From contig JAQVCV010000047.1 of the NCBI GenBank assembly GCA_028689615.1, positions 1 to 37,662 of the forward strand: a stretch of DNA of 37,662 nt. Direction: 5' to 3'. Of the stretch, positions 1 through 8,393 are shown piece by piece. The notes below the pieces were generated by a model. It made no database searches, was not told the origin of the DNA, and saw only the letters and a list, made by a program, of their open reading frames with translations. Origin of the DNA: Bacteroidales bacterium. GTDB lineage: Bacteria; Bacteroidota; Bacteroidia; Bacteroidales; TTA-H9. Each line of letters opens with the position of its first letter. Position 1 is the first letter of the stretch. Both the position numbers and the translations under genes were made by a program.

Positions 1-88
1 TGCTACCTAAGAGCAGCAGCACTATTACAAAAACAATGCTCCTAACCCAAAGACACAGATCTATCGCTCAATTATTCGAGGAAAATTT

Positions 89-502
89 CTGGAAATCCAT
101 TTAGGGTGGCGCATTGTCGAAGTCAGGGCATTTGAAGCTGGTGTAACAGGGCATCAGGTTATCATGGATGCTGACGAAACCGTAGGAGGTGAAAACCTGG
201 GTCCACGCCCCAAAGCTCTTATTCTTGCAGGATTAGCCGGATGTACGGGGATGGATGTAATATCGATATTGGAAAAAATGAGGGTGAAAATCAGCGAATT
301 TAACATTGAAATTGAAGCAGAGCAAACAGAAGAACACCCAAAAGTTTACAGCCAGATAACACTGATTTATAAATTCAAAGGGGAGAATCTACCACCAGAT
401 AAACTTGAAAAAGCTGTTTCGCTATCGCAGGAAAGGTATTGTGGTGTTTCGGCGATGCTTGGCAAAGCTGCCAAACTCGACTATCGCATTAAAATCTTGT
501 AA
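89..502 (+). CDS. OsmC family peroxiredoxin-like protein (non-ATG start likely)
   Basis: OsmC/YhfA-type thiol peroxidases reduce organic hydroperoxides with two conserved cysteines. Both are visible here: one in the LAGCTGMD segment and one in the RYCGVSAML segment, with the family hallmark LGPRPKAL before the first. The first in-frame ATG is at 164, but family-like sequence (WRIVEVRAFEAGVTGH) continues upstream in the same open frame, so an ATG start would remove the first beta-hairpin. The frame is open back to position 11 with no ATG or GTG at a sensible place. A CTG at 89 follows a GAGGAAAA stretch (78-85) that could be a ribosome-binding site, and gives 137 aa, the usual family size. This start is inference. 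The gene is convergent with the heat-shock gene downstream. Confidence 0.85.
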   Translation: MEIHLGWRIVEVRAFEAGVTGHQVIMDADETVGGENLGPRPKALILAGLAGCTGMDVISILEKMRVKISEFNIEIEAEQTEEHPKVYSQITLIYKFKGENLPPDKLEKAVSLSQERYCGVSAMLGKAAKLDYRIKIL

Positions 503-511
503 TACAATGTC

Positions 512-555
512 ATACCAAAAAAAAGGCCGGCTAAAGCCGGCCTTTTTTTTGGTAT
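512..555. terminator. Bidirectional intrinsic terminator, perfect palindrome
   Basis: A perfect 21-bp inverted repeat with a 2-nt AA spacer (533-534). The core arms GGCCGGCT and AGCCGGCC are flanked by eight A on the left and eight T on the right, and the symmetry continues through ATACC/GGTAT. It lies between the convergent OsmC gene (stop at 502) and Hsp20 gene (stop at 561), so each strand reads a GC-rich hairpin followed by a U tract. Confidence 0.93.
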
Positions 556-560
556 TTACC

Positions 561-989
561 TCATCCAATCTGGATTGAACGAGCAGGTTTCTGCCGGGCT
601 TCCTCTTTTTTTGGTATATCAATCTTAAGAACACCATGTTCGTGTGTTGCCTTGATTTGATCGGCATCAACTTGCTCAGGAAGAGCAAAACTTCTCTTAA
701 ACGAGTAGAATGAGAACTCCTTTCGATGAAAGGTTCGTTCTGTTTCCTCCTTTTTCTCTTCCTTCTCAGAGGTAACAATCAAAACATTGTTCTTGATTTC
801 AACCTTGAAATCGTCGCGCGATAAGCCAGGGGCAGCAACTTCAATTTGATACTTGTCGCCAAATTCGGCCACATTGACTGCCGGCACCGAAAAACTATTG
901 CCTGAGAAGTCGTCCGGCGCCAATTCTTTCCCAAAGAAGCTGGTCAGCAACGGGGACCAATTCAATGAATGACTCAACATCGGTAACAT
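561..989 (-). CDS. Small heat-shock protein, Hsp20/alpha-crystallin family
   Basis: At 142 aa this has the normal size for a bacterial small heat-shock protein, an ATP-independent holdase that binds unfolding proteins in the cytoplasm. The alpha-crystallin domain spans about residues 36-130: it opens with PAVNVAEFGDKYQIEVAAPG, contains the VTSEKEEK/RKEFSFYSFKRSFALPE strand pair, and ends with the signature GVLKIDIPKK. The short N-terminal arm (MLPMLSHSLNWSPL) and a C-terminal RSIQIG, an I-x-I oligomerisation motif, are both present. A good ribosome-binding site (GGAG) lies about 9 nt before the ATG on the minus strand, which supports this start. It is monocistronic, with the shared terminator directly after it. 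Confidence 0.95.
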   Translation of the reverse strand: MLPMLSHSLNWSPLLTSFFGKELAPDDFSGNSFSVPAVNVAEFGDKYQIEVAAPGLSRDDFKVEIKNNVLIVTSEKEEKKEETERTFHRKEFSFYSFKRSFALPEQVDADQIKATHEHGVLKIDIPKKEEARQKPARSIQIG

Positions 990-1282
990 AATTTTGACTC
1001 CTTTCTTTTTAAGTTAAACTTTCGACAGCGAACATTTCAAATGGCGTTCCACCAGTTTCAGAGTCAAAAAACAAGACAATATGTCATAAATCCACCAAAA
1101 CCCAACCAATGAAATACGTCATTTTGTCACATTCGTTTGCTTCAACCACACAATCACATAAAAAGCCGAGCCCTCATAATTCACATCGAACATGAGGGCT
1201 TCGAAAAATATTGTGCCTGTCAAGGCAAGAAAATCACTTCAAAAAGGTTGCAATTAAATGAGGAAATCAGATTTTGTAAAAC
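990..1282. other. Gene-free interval between hsp20 and the S8 protease gene
   Basis: The interval holds the upstream region of hsp20 and the tail of the protease transcript. I found no coding frame with a recognisable product. Apart from the hairpin annotated at 1169-1200, I see no repeat or RNA element. Confidence 0.6.
1169..1200 (-). terminator. Probable terminator of the S8 protease gene
   Basis: A perfect 9-bp stem (AGCCCTCAT/ATGAGGGCT) with a 14-nt loop lies about 80 nt beyond the minus-strand protease stop. On the minus strand it is followed within a few bases by a short T run (CTTTTTA). The loop is large and the T tract short, so confidence is moderate. Confidence 0.6.
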
Positions 1283-2983
1283 TTAAACCTTAACCAGCTT
1301 CAGAACCACTTGCCCTCCTGGAGTGAACAACCTGAGCAGATACACCCCCGAAGGAATGGTAGAAAGGTCGGCTAAATGGATCATATCGCCAACCAGCGGG
1401 GTATTGAAATGGTGTTCAATTGTTTTATTGCCATACAAATCGACCAACGAAAAACCATGAATTTCTCCATTGGCTGTTTCAGATTTCACAACCAACCTGT
1501 TTGCTACCGGATTTTGCACGATACGGAACTCTTCAGAAACCTGCCCGCCTTCATCTGACAATCCCATATGAAGCATGGCTGTTTCCATATTAGGAATACC
1601 GTAACCATAAAAGTTATTGGGATTCGAAGCTCTGGAAGCAGAAAACTTAATAGCTTCAGCAATCTCCACCGGACTCCGTTCAGGAGATGATTGCCACAAG
1701 CAAGCTACGGCGCCTGCCATGATTGGTGATGAGAACGAGGTACCGCTTCCGGCCGATATCATCCCTCCGGCATTGGAAATGATGGTTGCCTGCCCTTGAG
1801 CCGTTACATCGGGTTTTATGCGACCATCAGAAGAAGGCCCGGTAGAACTAAAACCAGCATAAACACCCTGTGAATCAACGGCTCCAATCGTAAACACAGA
1901 TGCTACATCGGCTGGCGCTCCAACAAATTGCCAGCCTCCTCCACCGCTGTTTCCTGCACTATTCACTACCACCATTCCACGGGTAGCAGCAATACCGGCA
2001 GCTTTACTAACGGGGGTTGTGTTTCCGTCCATATCAGAATAAGAGTGATCAAACCTGGGGTCGTCGAAGGTGGTATATCCAAGCGAAGAATTTATAACAT
2101 CAACTCCAAGACTATCAGCCAGCTCAGCACCAGCAGCCCAGTTGTATTCCTCCACCAGCATCTCGGCAGAACCCTCTTCGGTTCTGATCAGATAGTAAGA
2201 CGCCATAGGTGCAGTACCAACCATTTGCCCTGGCAGATTTCCACCCATTACCGACAAAACACTTGTTCCATGCGAATTCATCGAAAGGGCAAAAACATCG
2301 TTTCCCGGAACGCTAAGGTCGCGCCAACCCAGAATGCGGTTGTTGATCCAAAGACTGTCAAACACAGCGATGTTGTTGACATTGGCAAAACCTGCATCGA
2401 TCACGGCAATCAACATCCCCTGGCCTTGAAATCCAAGGTTATGAAGTTGTTGAAGATTGATCATGGTTGTTTGATTTTTGGCCAATCCATAATCAATTAC
2501 AGAGGAATCGAACCGGGATGATTTCACTTGTTGAGCCAACGGGTTGACAACTTGAAAAGGGGGAATTGAAGTGAGCGACTGTACCCCCGAAGCACCTTGC
2601 TTTACGGCCGATTTTGCAACTGTTGCAACCACCTGGACGCTATCAACAAAAGGCAAAGCACCTACAGATAATACCACGGCGGTATCGGCAGCAGCAAAAG
2701 TAACAGAATTGAACCAGCGCGACGTATTGATTACAGCAGCACCAGTACCGGCAATCTGGCTGATGTAGGCCGGGTTCACGGGTAAATCAAGCTGATCGAC
2801 AGCAATCCCATAACGAATCCTTCGTTCGACAGCCCGCTCGGAGAGGAATTCCGATGGATTGGAAAGCGACCAGGGGCTGTTGTTTTTATCTGAAAGAAAA
2901 GCTACATACCTGTTTGGGTAATTCTGTGCAAAAACAGAAATCATTGAAAGCGGAAAAGCTAAAAAAAGCAAGAGTTTCTTCAT
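1283..2983 (-). CDS. Secreted subtilisin-like serine peptidase (S8) with T9SS sorting tail
   Basis: Extracellular serine protease. An upstream in-frame ATG at 2995 would add four residues, but the ATG at 2983 gives a clean signal peptide (MKKLLLFLAFPLSMISVFAQ), so I prefer it. Numbering from the upstream ATG, the catalytic triad is Asp200 (AVIDAG), His242 (NSHGTSV) and Ser420 (GTSFSSP); Asn349 (SAGNS) is the oxyanion-hole residue. The segment of about 100 residues after the signal resembles an inhibitory propeptide. After the catalytic domain (about 190-475), the last 85 residues form a Por secretion tail: FRIVQNPVANRL, then LVDLYGNK, then IPSGVYLLRL and a basic C-terminus. The protein is therefore probably exported by type IX secretion and anchored to or released from the surface. 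No accessory domain is visible between protease and tail. Confidence 0.93.
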   Translation of the reverse strand: MKKLLLFLAFPLSMISVFAQNYPNRYVAFLSDKNNSPWSLSNPSEFLSERAVERRIRYGIAVDQLDLPVNPAYISQIAGTGAAVINTSRWFNSVTFAAADTAVVLSVGALPFVDSVQVVATVAKSAVKQGASGVQSLTSIPPFQVVNPLAQQVKSSRFDSSVIDYGLAKNQTTMINLQQLHNLGFQGQGMLIAVIDAGFANVNNIAVFDSLWINNRILGWRDLSVPGNDVFALSMNSHGTSVLSVMGGNLPGQMVGTAPMASYYLIRTEEGSAEMLVEEYNWAAGAELADSLGVDVINSSLGYTTFDDPRFDHSYSDMDGNTTPVSKAAGIAATRGMVVVNSAGNSGGGGWQFVGAPADVASVFTIGAVDSQGVYAGFSSTGPSSDGRIKPDVTAQGQATIISNAGGMISAGSGTSFSSPIMAGAVACLWQSSPERSPVEIAEAIKFSASRASNPNNFYGYGIPNMETAMLHMGLSDEGGQVSEEFRIVQNPVANRLVVKSETANGEIHGFSLVDLYGNKTIEHHFNTPLVGDMIHLADLSTIPSGVYLLRLFTPGGQVVLKLVKV

Positions 2984-3137
2984 TACGATGGGCATTAGTA
3001 TTTTAACAACAATTGTGCATCAAAAAGGTTCCTGAAACGATTGAATGCAGGTTCCATGGCATGCACAAAACCAAAAAACGGGTGAACAGCCTACAACACA
3101 CCACAATGTGATAATTTAAACAAGCAATTAAAACCAC

Positions 3138-3893
3138 TTACCCCCGTGAAATCCGCGTTGCAGAAGCCTGAGCGGTGGGAGTAATCACCAAATATTCAAT
3201 ATTAACATGCGCAGGTCTGGTGATTGCAAAATCAATCACGTCGGCCACATCGTCGGCTACAAGAGGTACAAAACCCTCATACACAACATCTGCCTTAGAC
3301 TTATCGCCCTTAAAACGAACTAGACTGAATTCTGTTTCAACAGCCCCTGGTGCCACATCGGTTACCCTGACACCGGTTCCGGCAAGATCGATCCTCATGG
3401 CTTTGCTTACCATTTTTACAAAGGCTTTTGTTCCGCAATAAACCGATCCGCCTTCGTAAGCTTCGATTCCCGCGATTGAACTAATATTAACGATATGGCC
3501 TTTTGTTTCAATAATTTTAGGAATGCACAACTGCGCAACCCTGGTAAAGGCCTTCACGTTTACACCGATCATTTGTTCAAAATCGAGCCAGTCGTATTCA
3601 TGCAACTGCGACTTACCGAGAGCGAATCCCGCATTGTTGATTAGAATATTGATTTTCAGTTCGGATAACCCATCCATCAGGCTATCGATATCGGCAAGAT
3701 TCATGAAATCGGCTGCGACCACCTTAACATCTACCTGGTATTTTTGGGTAAGTTCTTCTGCCAAAGCAACCAATCTGTCGAGGCGACGAGCGGTTAGAAT
3801 CAGATTTTGATTTCGGGCTGCAAGGCGTCGGGCACATGCCTCACCAATACCACTGCTGGCACCCGTAATAAGAGAATAATATTTTAACGACAT
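3138..3893 (-). CDS. Short-chain dehydrogenase/reductase (YdfG-like SDR)
   Basis: Cytoplasmic NAD(P)-dependent oxidoreductase of the classical SDR family. I start it at the ATG at 3893, giving 251 aa and placing the dinucleotide-binding motif at the usual N-terminal position; the longer frame to 3929 only adds a non-family stretch. Visible motifs are TGASSGIG (residues 10-17), ARR after strand beta-2 (residues 35-37, typical of NADP preference), NNAG (86-89), the catalytic Ser139 in NISS, Tyr152 and Lys156 in YCGTK, and PGAVETEF after them. The overall pattern matches YdfG-type enzymes that act on 3-hydroxy acids or serine, but the substrate cannot be read from sequence. It is followed on the same strand by no close gene. 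Confidence 0.92.
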   Translation of the reverse strand: MSLKYYSLITGASSGIGEACARRLAARNQNLILTARRLDRLVALAEELTQKYQVDVKVVAADFMNLADIDSLMDGLSELKINILINNAGFALGKSQLHEYDWLDFEQMIGVNVKAFTRVAQLCIPKIIETKGHIVNISSIAGIEAYEGGSVYCGTKAFVKMVSKAMRIDLAGTGVRVTDVAPGAVETEFSLVRFKGDKSKADVVYEGFVPLVADDVADVIDFAITRPAHVNIEYLVITPTAQASATRISRG

Positions 3894-3971
3894 CTCAAGA
3901 ATTTTTACAACAGACTGACAACAAGCCAATCCAGAAAAAACAAAACAATTAACACACCAAAAAACAGATAA

Positions 3972-4001
3972 ATGCGTGCCGGCCTATTGACCGGCTCGCA
4001 T
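3972..4001 (-). terminator. Probable terminator of the S9 peptidase gene
   Basis: An interrupted stem (TGCG, one mismatch, GCCGG / CCGGC, CGCA) with an 8-nt loop lies about 10 nt beyond the minus-strand stop at 4010. On the minus strand the next bases are T-rich (TTTATCTGTTTTTTGG). A position directly after the gene supports a terminator role. Confidence 0.7.
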
Positions 4002-4009
4002 AAATGCAT

Positions 4010-6103
4010 CTACTTAAGCCACTTATCGAGCCAATTAAAGAAAACTCTTTGCCACAAAACGCCGTTTTGTGGTTGAAGCACCCAATGGTTTTCGTCGGGG
4101 AAATAGAGGTATTGAGAAGGTATTCCACGCAGTTGAGCGGCATTGAAGGCAGCCATTCCCTGCGATGCTACGATTCGGTAATCGAGTTCGCTGTGAACCA
4201 CAAGGATAGGAGTATCCCACTTGTCAACAAACCGGTGAGGCGAATTGGCGAAACTGCGTTGAGCCACAGGGTTGGATTTATCCCAGAAAGGGCCGCCTAA
4301 ATCCCAGTTGGCGAACCACATCTCCTCTGTTTCAACATATTGCTGTTCGAGATTGAACATACCATCGTGAGCAATGAATGCTTTGAAACGCTTTTGATGA
4401 TTTCCGGCCAGCCAATACACCGAAAATCCGCCATAGCTGGCTCCGACAGCGCCCAACCTGTTCTCGTCGGCCCACGACTCTTTGGCCACTTCATCAATTG
4501 CAGCCAGGTAATCTTTCATGTTTTGCCCGCCGTAGTCTCCACTTATTTGTTCATTCCAGGCCTTTCCAAAACCAGGAACACCACGTCGATTTGGAGCAAC
4601 TATCACATAACCATTGGCAGCCATCATTTGAAAATTCCACCTGTAAGACCAAAACTGACTGACGGTACTCTGCGGCCCACCCTGGCAATACAGCAAAGTT
4701 GGGTAAGATTGGGTAGAATCAAAATTGGGGGGCAACACCACCCAGGTGAGCATTTTTTGGTTATCGGTGGTAGTAACCCATCTTTTAACAGGCTTGCCAA
4801 AATCCAGTTTTGCCAACAGTTCGGTATTGGTAGCAGTAATCATGCGGGCTTCACCAGAGTTAGGATCAACCCTGTACAATTCGGTTGGCTGCGACATACT
4901 CATTCGCGCCGCAATCAAAGCATCGCCGGCCGGAATCACGTTCTGGTAATCGTGAATTCCATTGGTTACGATTTTCACTTTTTTATCAGCCAACGAAATG
5001 AATGCAATTTGATCGCAAGCTTCAACAGCAGTAGTAAACCACAAACCTGTGCCATCAGGGTTCCAGGCAAGGTTGTGCACATCGTTGTCCCATCCTTCGG
5101 TGAGATAGGTTTTAGAATTGTTGGTTAAATCGAGCACAAAAAGCCTGATCTGATCGGCCTCATAACCATCGCGTTCCATGCTTTCCCAAGCCACGAACCT
5201 TCCATCGGGCGAGAAAACCGGATTGAGGTCATAGCCGGCCATACCTTCAGTAAGATTGCGGGTGACCCCTGTTTGAACCGTATATTCATACAAATCGGAG
5301 TTGGTGCTCAGAGCGCACGCCTTGCCAACCAGTTTTCGGCAGGCATAAACCAGCTTAGAGCCATCGGGCGACCAAGCCACCTGTTCGGTACCACCAAAAG
5401 GTTTCAGAGGCGCATCCCATTGCTCGTCCTTCATGATATCGAGCGTGTTAAGTAGTTTCCCGTCGGAGTAATCGGCAACAAATATATGCGACCAGGTATC
5501 GACCCAGCTATCCCAGTGGCGGTAAAAAAGGTCGGTCATGAGCCTTCCGGAAGTTTTGTCGAGACCGGTAAAAAGCTCTTGCCCGGGTTTTTGCACAGGT
5601 ACTTCTGCCGTGAAGAAGACCCTGGTACCGTCGGGGGAGTACTTGAATCCTGTAATCCCTTGATCTACATAAGAAACCTGTTTACGATCCGAGCCATCGG
5701 GATTCATTTCCCAGAGCTGCATGGAGCCCGATTCTGATGATAAAAAGCCAATTCGCAGGCCATCGGGGCGCCACTGGGCATCGTATTCGCCTTTAGGAGT
5801 TCTGGTGATTTGCGTAAACTCTGAACCATCGGTGCGTATGGTATAAAGCTCACGATTGCCTTTGTTTTGTGCAACATCATACCAGGTTACACCATAGAGA
5901 ATGTACTGTTTATCGGGGCTTAACCGTGGTTCGCTAACGCGGCCAAAGGCCCACAATATCTCGGGAGTAAGCTTTCTTTCAATTACTTCCACATTTTTGG
6001 GGCCTATGATTTCATCGTTGTTGCCCTCTTTTTCAACTGAGGATTGCTGGCAGGCCGACAGAGAGAACGCTGCCAATACACAGAAAAGAATATTTTTTTT
6101 CAT
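4010..6103 (-). CDS. S9 family prolyl oligopeptidase (DPP-IV-like) lipoprotein
   Basis: A 697-aa envelope peptidase. The ATG at 6103 begins a lipoprotein signal with lipobox LSAC (Cys about residue 18); an upstream in-frame ATG at 6229 would bury this signal, so it is rejected as the start. The N-terminal half is a beta-propeller with repeated PD40/TolB-like blades (SPDKQYI, RPDGLRI, SPDGTRV, SPDGSKL, SPDGRFV, NPDGTGL). The C-terminal alpha/beta-hydrolase domain carries the triad Ser556 (GASYGG), Asp641 (SELDYR) and His673 (ENHW). S9 enzymes release short peptides, often N-terminal dipeptides, from oligopeptides. Together with the neighbouring secreted subtilisin this suggests peptide scavenging, though the two genes are separated by the SDR gene and this one has its own promoter. 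Confidence 0.94.
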   Translation of the reverse strand: MKKNILFCVLAAFSLSACQQSSVEKEGNNDEIIGPKNVEVIERKLTPEILWAFGRVSEPRLSPDKQYILYGVTWYDVAQNKGNRELYTIRTDGSEFTQITRTPKGEYDAQWRPDGLRIGFLSSESGSMQLWEMNPDGSDRKQVSYVDQGITGFKYSPDGTRVFFTAEVPVQKPGQELFTGLDKTSGRLMTDLFYRHWDSWVDTWSHIFVADYSDGKLLNTLDIMKDEQWDAPLKPFGGTEQVAWSPDGSKLVYACRKLVGKACALSTNSDLYEYTVQTGVTRNLTEGMAGYDLNPVFSPDGRFVAWESMERDGYEADQIRLFVLDLTNNSKTYLTEGWDNDVHNLAWNPDGTGLWFTTAVEACDQIAFISLADKKVKIVTNGIHDYQNVIPAGDALIAARMSMSQPTELYRVDPNSGEARMITATNTELLAKLDFGKPVKRWVTTTDNQKMLTWVVLPPNFDSTQSYPTLLYCQGGPQSTVSQFWSYRWNFQMMAANGYVIVAPNRRGVPGFGKAWNEQISGDYGGQNMKDYLAAIDEVAKESWADENRLGAVGASYGGFSVYWLAGNHQKRFKAFIAHDGMFNLEQQYVETEEMWFANWDLGGPFWDKSNPVAQRSFANSPHRFVDKWDTPILVVHSELDYRIVASQGMAAFNAAQLRGIPSQYLYFPDENHWVLQPQNGVLWQRVFFNWLDKWLK

Positions 6104-6129
6104 CGCGGAAACTTTTAATTTTATGCTGG

Positions 6130-6161
6130 CGAAAGTAATAAATCCCGATGAATCGGAGCAA
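6130..6161 (-). promoter_or_regulatory. Bacteroidota-type promoter for the S9 peptidase gene
   Basis: On the minus strand TTG (6161-6159) is followed after 21 nt by TACTTTCG (6137-6130), which matches the Bacteroidota -7 consensus TAnnTTTG at seven of eight positions. The start codon at 6103 lies about 26 nt downstream, giving a short leader. Confidence 0.65.
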
Positions 6162-6277
6162 TTGGGAATCCGGTCCTCTAGTTCTGAAATCCAGAAACAT
6201 AGAAAAAACGGAAAAGCCGTTGCTACCAAAAGGCGTATCGCAACTATTTTAAAACAAACATTTTAAGTAGCATTGTT

Positions 6278-8392
6278 ATGAAAAATACTTCTTTTCAGAA
6301 CCTCATAAAAAAGGAATTTGTTAGGTCGGCACTTATCCCCATCATAATCATCGAGATAATGTTGCTGGTTCTCTATTTCAGCATTAATGCCTACAAAACT
6401 CACCGAACCAAAATCACGCTGCTTGAAGAAGTGAAGGAGAACATATCGGAAATGGCATTCAGAGAGGCAAACAAAATCAACGCTGAGTTGGCAACGGTTA
6501 GCCAATATGCAAGAATTTTACAAACTGAAAACCAACGTTTTTTTGAAAATCCTGAGAAGTTTCTTTTACCTGATGTGCAACCCATTTTAAAAGTTGCGGA
6601 AAACGGCACCATGTATAAAGAGAACAACAACGGTGGAGGATCGATTTATTATTCAGGGCTTACGAAATTTGGGCCAAATGAGTACGAAAAAGCAAGGAGA
6701 ACTGAGGCTTTAGACCCCTTGTATAAAGTGATTACCGATATTGACTCAAATGTTGTGGCTGTTTACATCAACACGTTTGATAACATGAACAGGTATTATC
6801 CCTTTATCGACAAAACCTACGAACAGTACATGCCCAACATGGACATAACCTCCTTTAACTTTTACTACGAGGCCGATGGTGCTCACAACCCATCGAGAAA
6901 AGTGGTTTGGACCGACGCTTACCTTGATCCGGCCGGGATGGGATGGATGGCCTCCTGCATCGTTCCCGTTTACCGACAAGACTTTCTGGAAGGGGTTGTG
7001 GGAATTGATATTACTGTCGAGAATTTTAGCCGTAATACCCTTGGAATGAAAATTCCATGGGAAGGGATGCCCTTTCTGGCCGACGACAAAGGGGTGATTC
7101 TGGCCATGCCAAAATCTGTTGAAAAGATTATGGGACTGGCCGAACTCACCCGCCACGATTATACCCAAAGCATTCACCAAAACACATACAAACCAGAGGA
7201 TTATAACCTGCTTAAAAACAAATCGATCCCAGTCGAGATGAAAAGGCTTATCGAGCAGAAAAAGAAAATTGCAGAGATCAAGATTGGCGAAAAATATTAC
7301 ATTGTTGCCCAGCACATTATAGAAGAGACTGGCTGGCGGTTCTACACTTTGGTTGATGAGGATATTGTTTTGGAACCCGTAACCATGCTTACACGCCAGA
7401 GCAACATTCTGGGTTATCTGGCCATTGCCTTTCTTATCCTTTTCTACATTCCTTTCTTTATTTATCTGATTCGTAAGTCAGAGCAAATCAGTTCGCGAAT
7501 TACTTCCCCTGTGCACTTCCTGCTTGAAGCCACTACCAGCATGTCGAAGAAACTGGAATTTACCCATATTCAACCGGTTGGAGTGGATGAGATAGACGAT
7601 TTATCGGAGAATTTCAACATGATGACCGACAAGCTCAAAGCCCTGTACGAAGAGCAGGAAAACAAAATCAGAGAAGGAATAAAACAGTTGCGCGAGAAAG
7701 ATCACATGATCATCAAACAATCAAGACAAGCAGCTATGGGCGAAATGATTGGAAACATAGCACACCAGTGGAGGCAACCACTTAACAGCATTGGAGTGAT
7801 TATTCAAAACATTGAAGATGCCTATGAATTCAATGAACTGACAAAAGATTACCTGAACGAAAAAGTTGCCACGGTGATGAATCAACTCAACTATATGTCG
7901 CACACCATCGATGATTTCAGAAACTTCTTTAAACCCGATAAAGAGAAACAAGACTTTCAGGTATTCGACGCTCTGAAAAGTGCTGTCAATTTCATGGAAG
8001 CAAACTTTGTACACAACAACATATCTGTTGAATATCAACTGATAACCGACACCACCATATGGGGTTATCCAAACGAGTACGCCCAGGTTTTACTCAATAT
8101 TTTAAACAATGCCCGCGACATTCTTATCGAGCGGAAAATTGCCAATCCAACCATCTTCATTACAGCCGAAAAAACTGACAGTCATTCCATTGTAAAAATT
8201 TCTGATAATGGTGGAGGTATCGACCCCGACATCATCCACAAATTGTTTGATCCCTACTTCACAACCAAAGCGGTTGGTACAGGTTTGGGCCTGTACATGT
8301 CGAAGATGATTGTAGAGAAGAATATGGATGGCAAATTATGGGTCAGAAACACCACAGGGGGTGCTGAGTTCATCATTGAGGTAAAACATTGA
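6278..8392 (+). CDS. Sensor histidine kinase with extracytoplasmic dCache domain
   Basis: A 704-aa membrane sensor. TM1 is about residues 18-37 and TM2 about 376-398. Between them lies a periplasmic double-Cache domain whose core includes NRYYPFIDKTYEQY, VWTDAYLDPAGMGWM and LEGVVGIDIT; such domains usually bind small ligands, but I cannot name the ligand. A HAMP-like linker (400-455) leads to the dimerisation helix with His496 in the unusual H-box IAHQWRQPLN. The ATPase domain has N-box LLNILNNARD (606-614), DNGGGI (643-648) and GTGLGLYM (667-674). The kinase ends without a receiver. It is the first gene of the four-gene signalling operon, with the next ATG 1 nt after its stop, so translation is probably coupled. 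It should phosphorylate one of the downstream receivers (inference). Confidence 0.93.
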   Translation: MKNTSFQNLIKKEFVRSALIPIIIIEIMLLVLYFSINAYKTHRTKITLLEEVKENISEMAFREANKINAELATVSQYARILQTENQRFFENPEKFLLPDVQPILKVAENGTMYKENNNGGGSIYYSGLTKFGPNEYEKARRTEALDPLYKVITDIDSNVVAVYINTFDNMNRYYPFIDKTYEQYMPNMDITSFNFYYEADGAHNPSRKVVWTDAYLDPAGMGWMASCIVPVYRQDFLEGVVGIDITVENFSRNTLGMKIPWEGMPFLADDKGVILAMPKSVEKIMGLAELTRHDYTQSIHQNTYKPEDYNLLKNKSIPVEMKRLIEQKKKIAEIKIGEKYYIVAQHIIEETGWRFYTLVDEDIVLEPVTMLTRQSNILGYLAIAFLILFYIPFFIYLIRKSEQISSRITSPVHFLLEATTSMSKKLEFTHIQPVGVDEIDDLSENFNMMTDKLKALYEEQENKIREGIKQLREKDHMIIKQSRQAAMGEMIGNIAHQWRQPLNSIGVIIQNIEDAYEFNELTKDYLNEKVATVMNQLNYMSHTIDDFRNFFKPDKEKQDFQVFDALKSAVNFMEANFVHNNISVEYQLITDTTIWGYPNEYAQVLLNILNNARDILIERKIANPTIFITAEKTDSHSIVKISDNGGGIDPDIIHKLFDPYFTTKAVGTGLGLYMSKMIVEKNMDGKLWVRNTTGGAEFIIEVKH

Positions 8393-8393
8393 C

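Noticed and set aside
512-555. Mobile-element end or phage attachment site
   Set aside because: The perfect palindrome lies between convergent genes and has the A-stem-T layout of a bidirectional terminator, with no flanking duplication.
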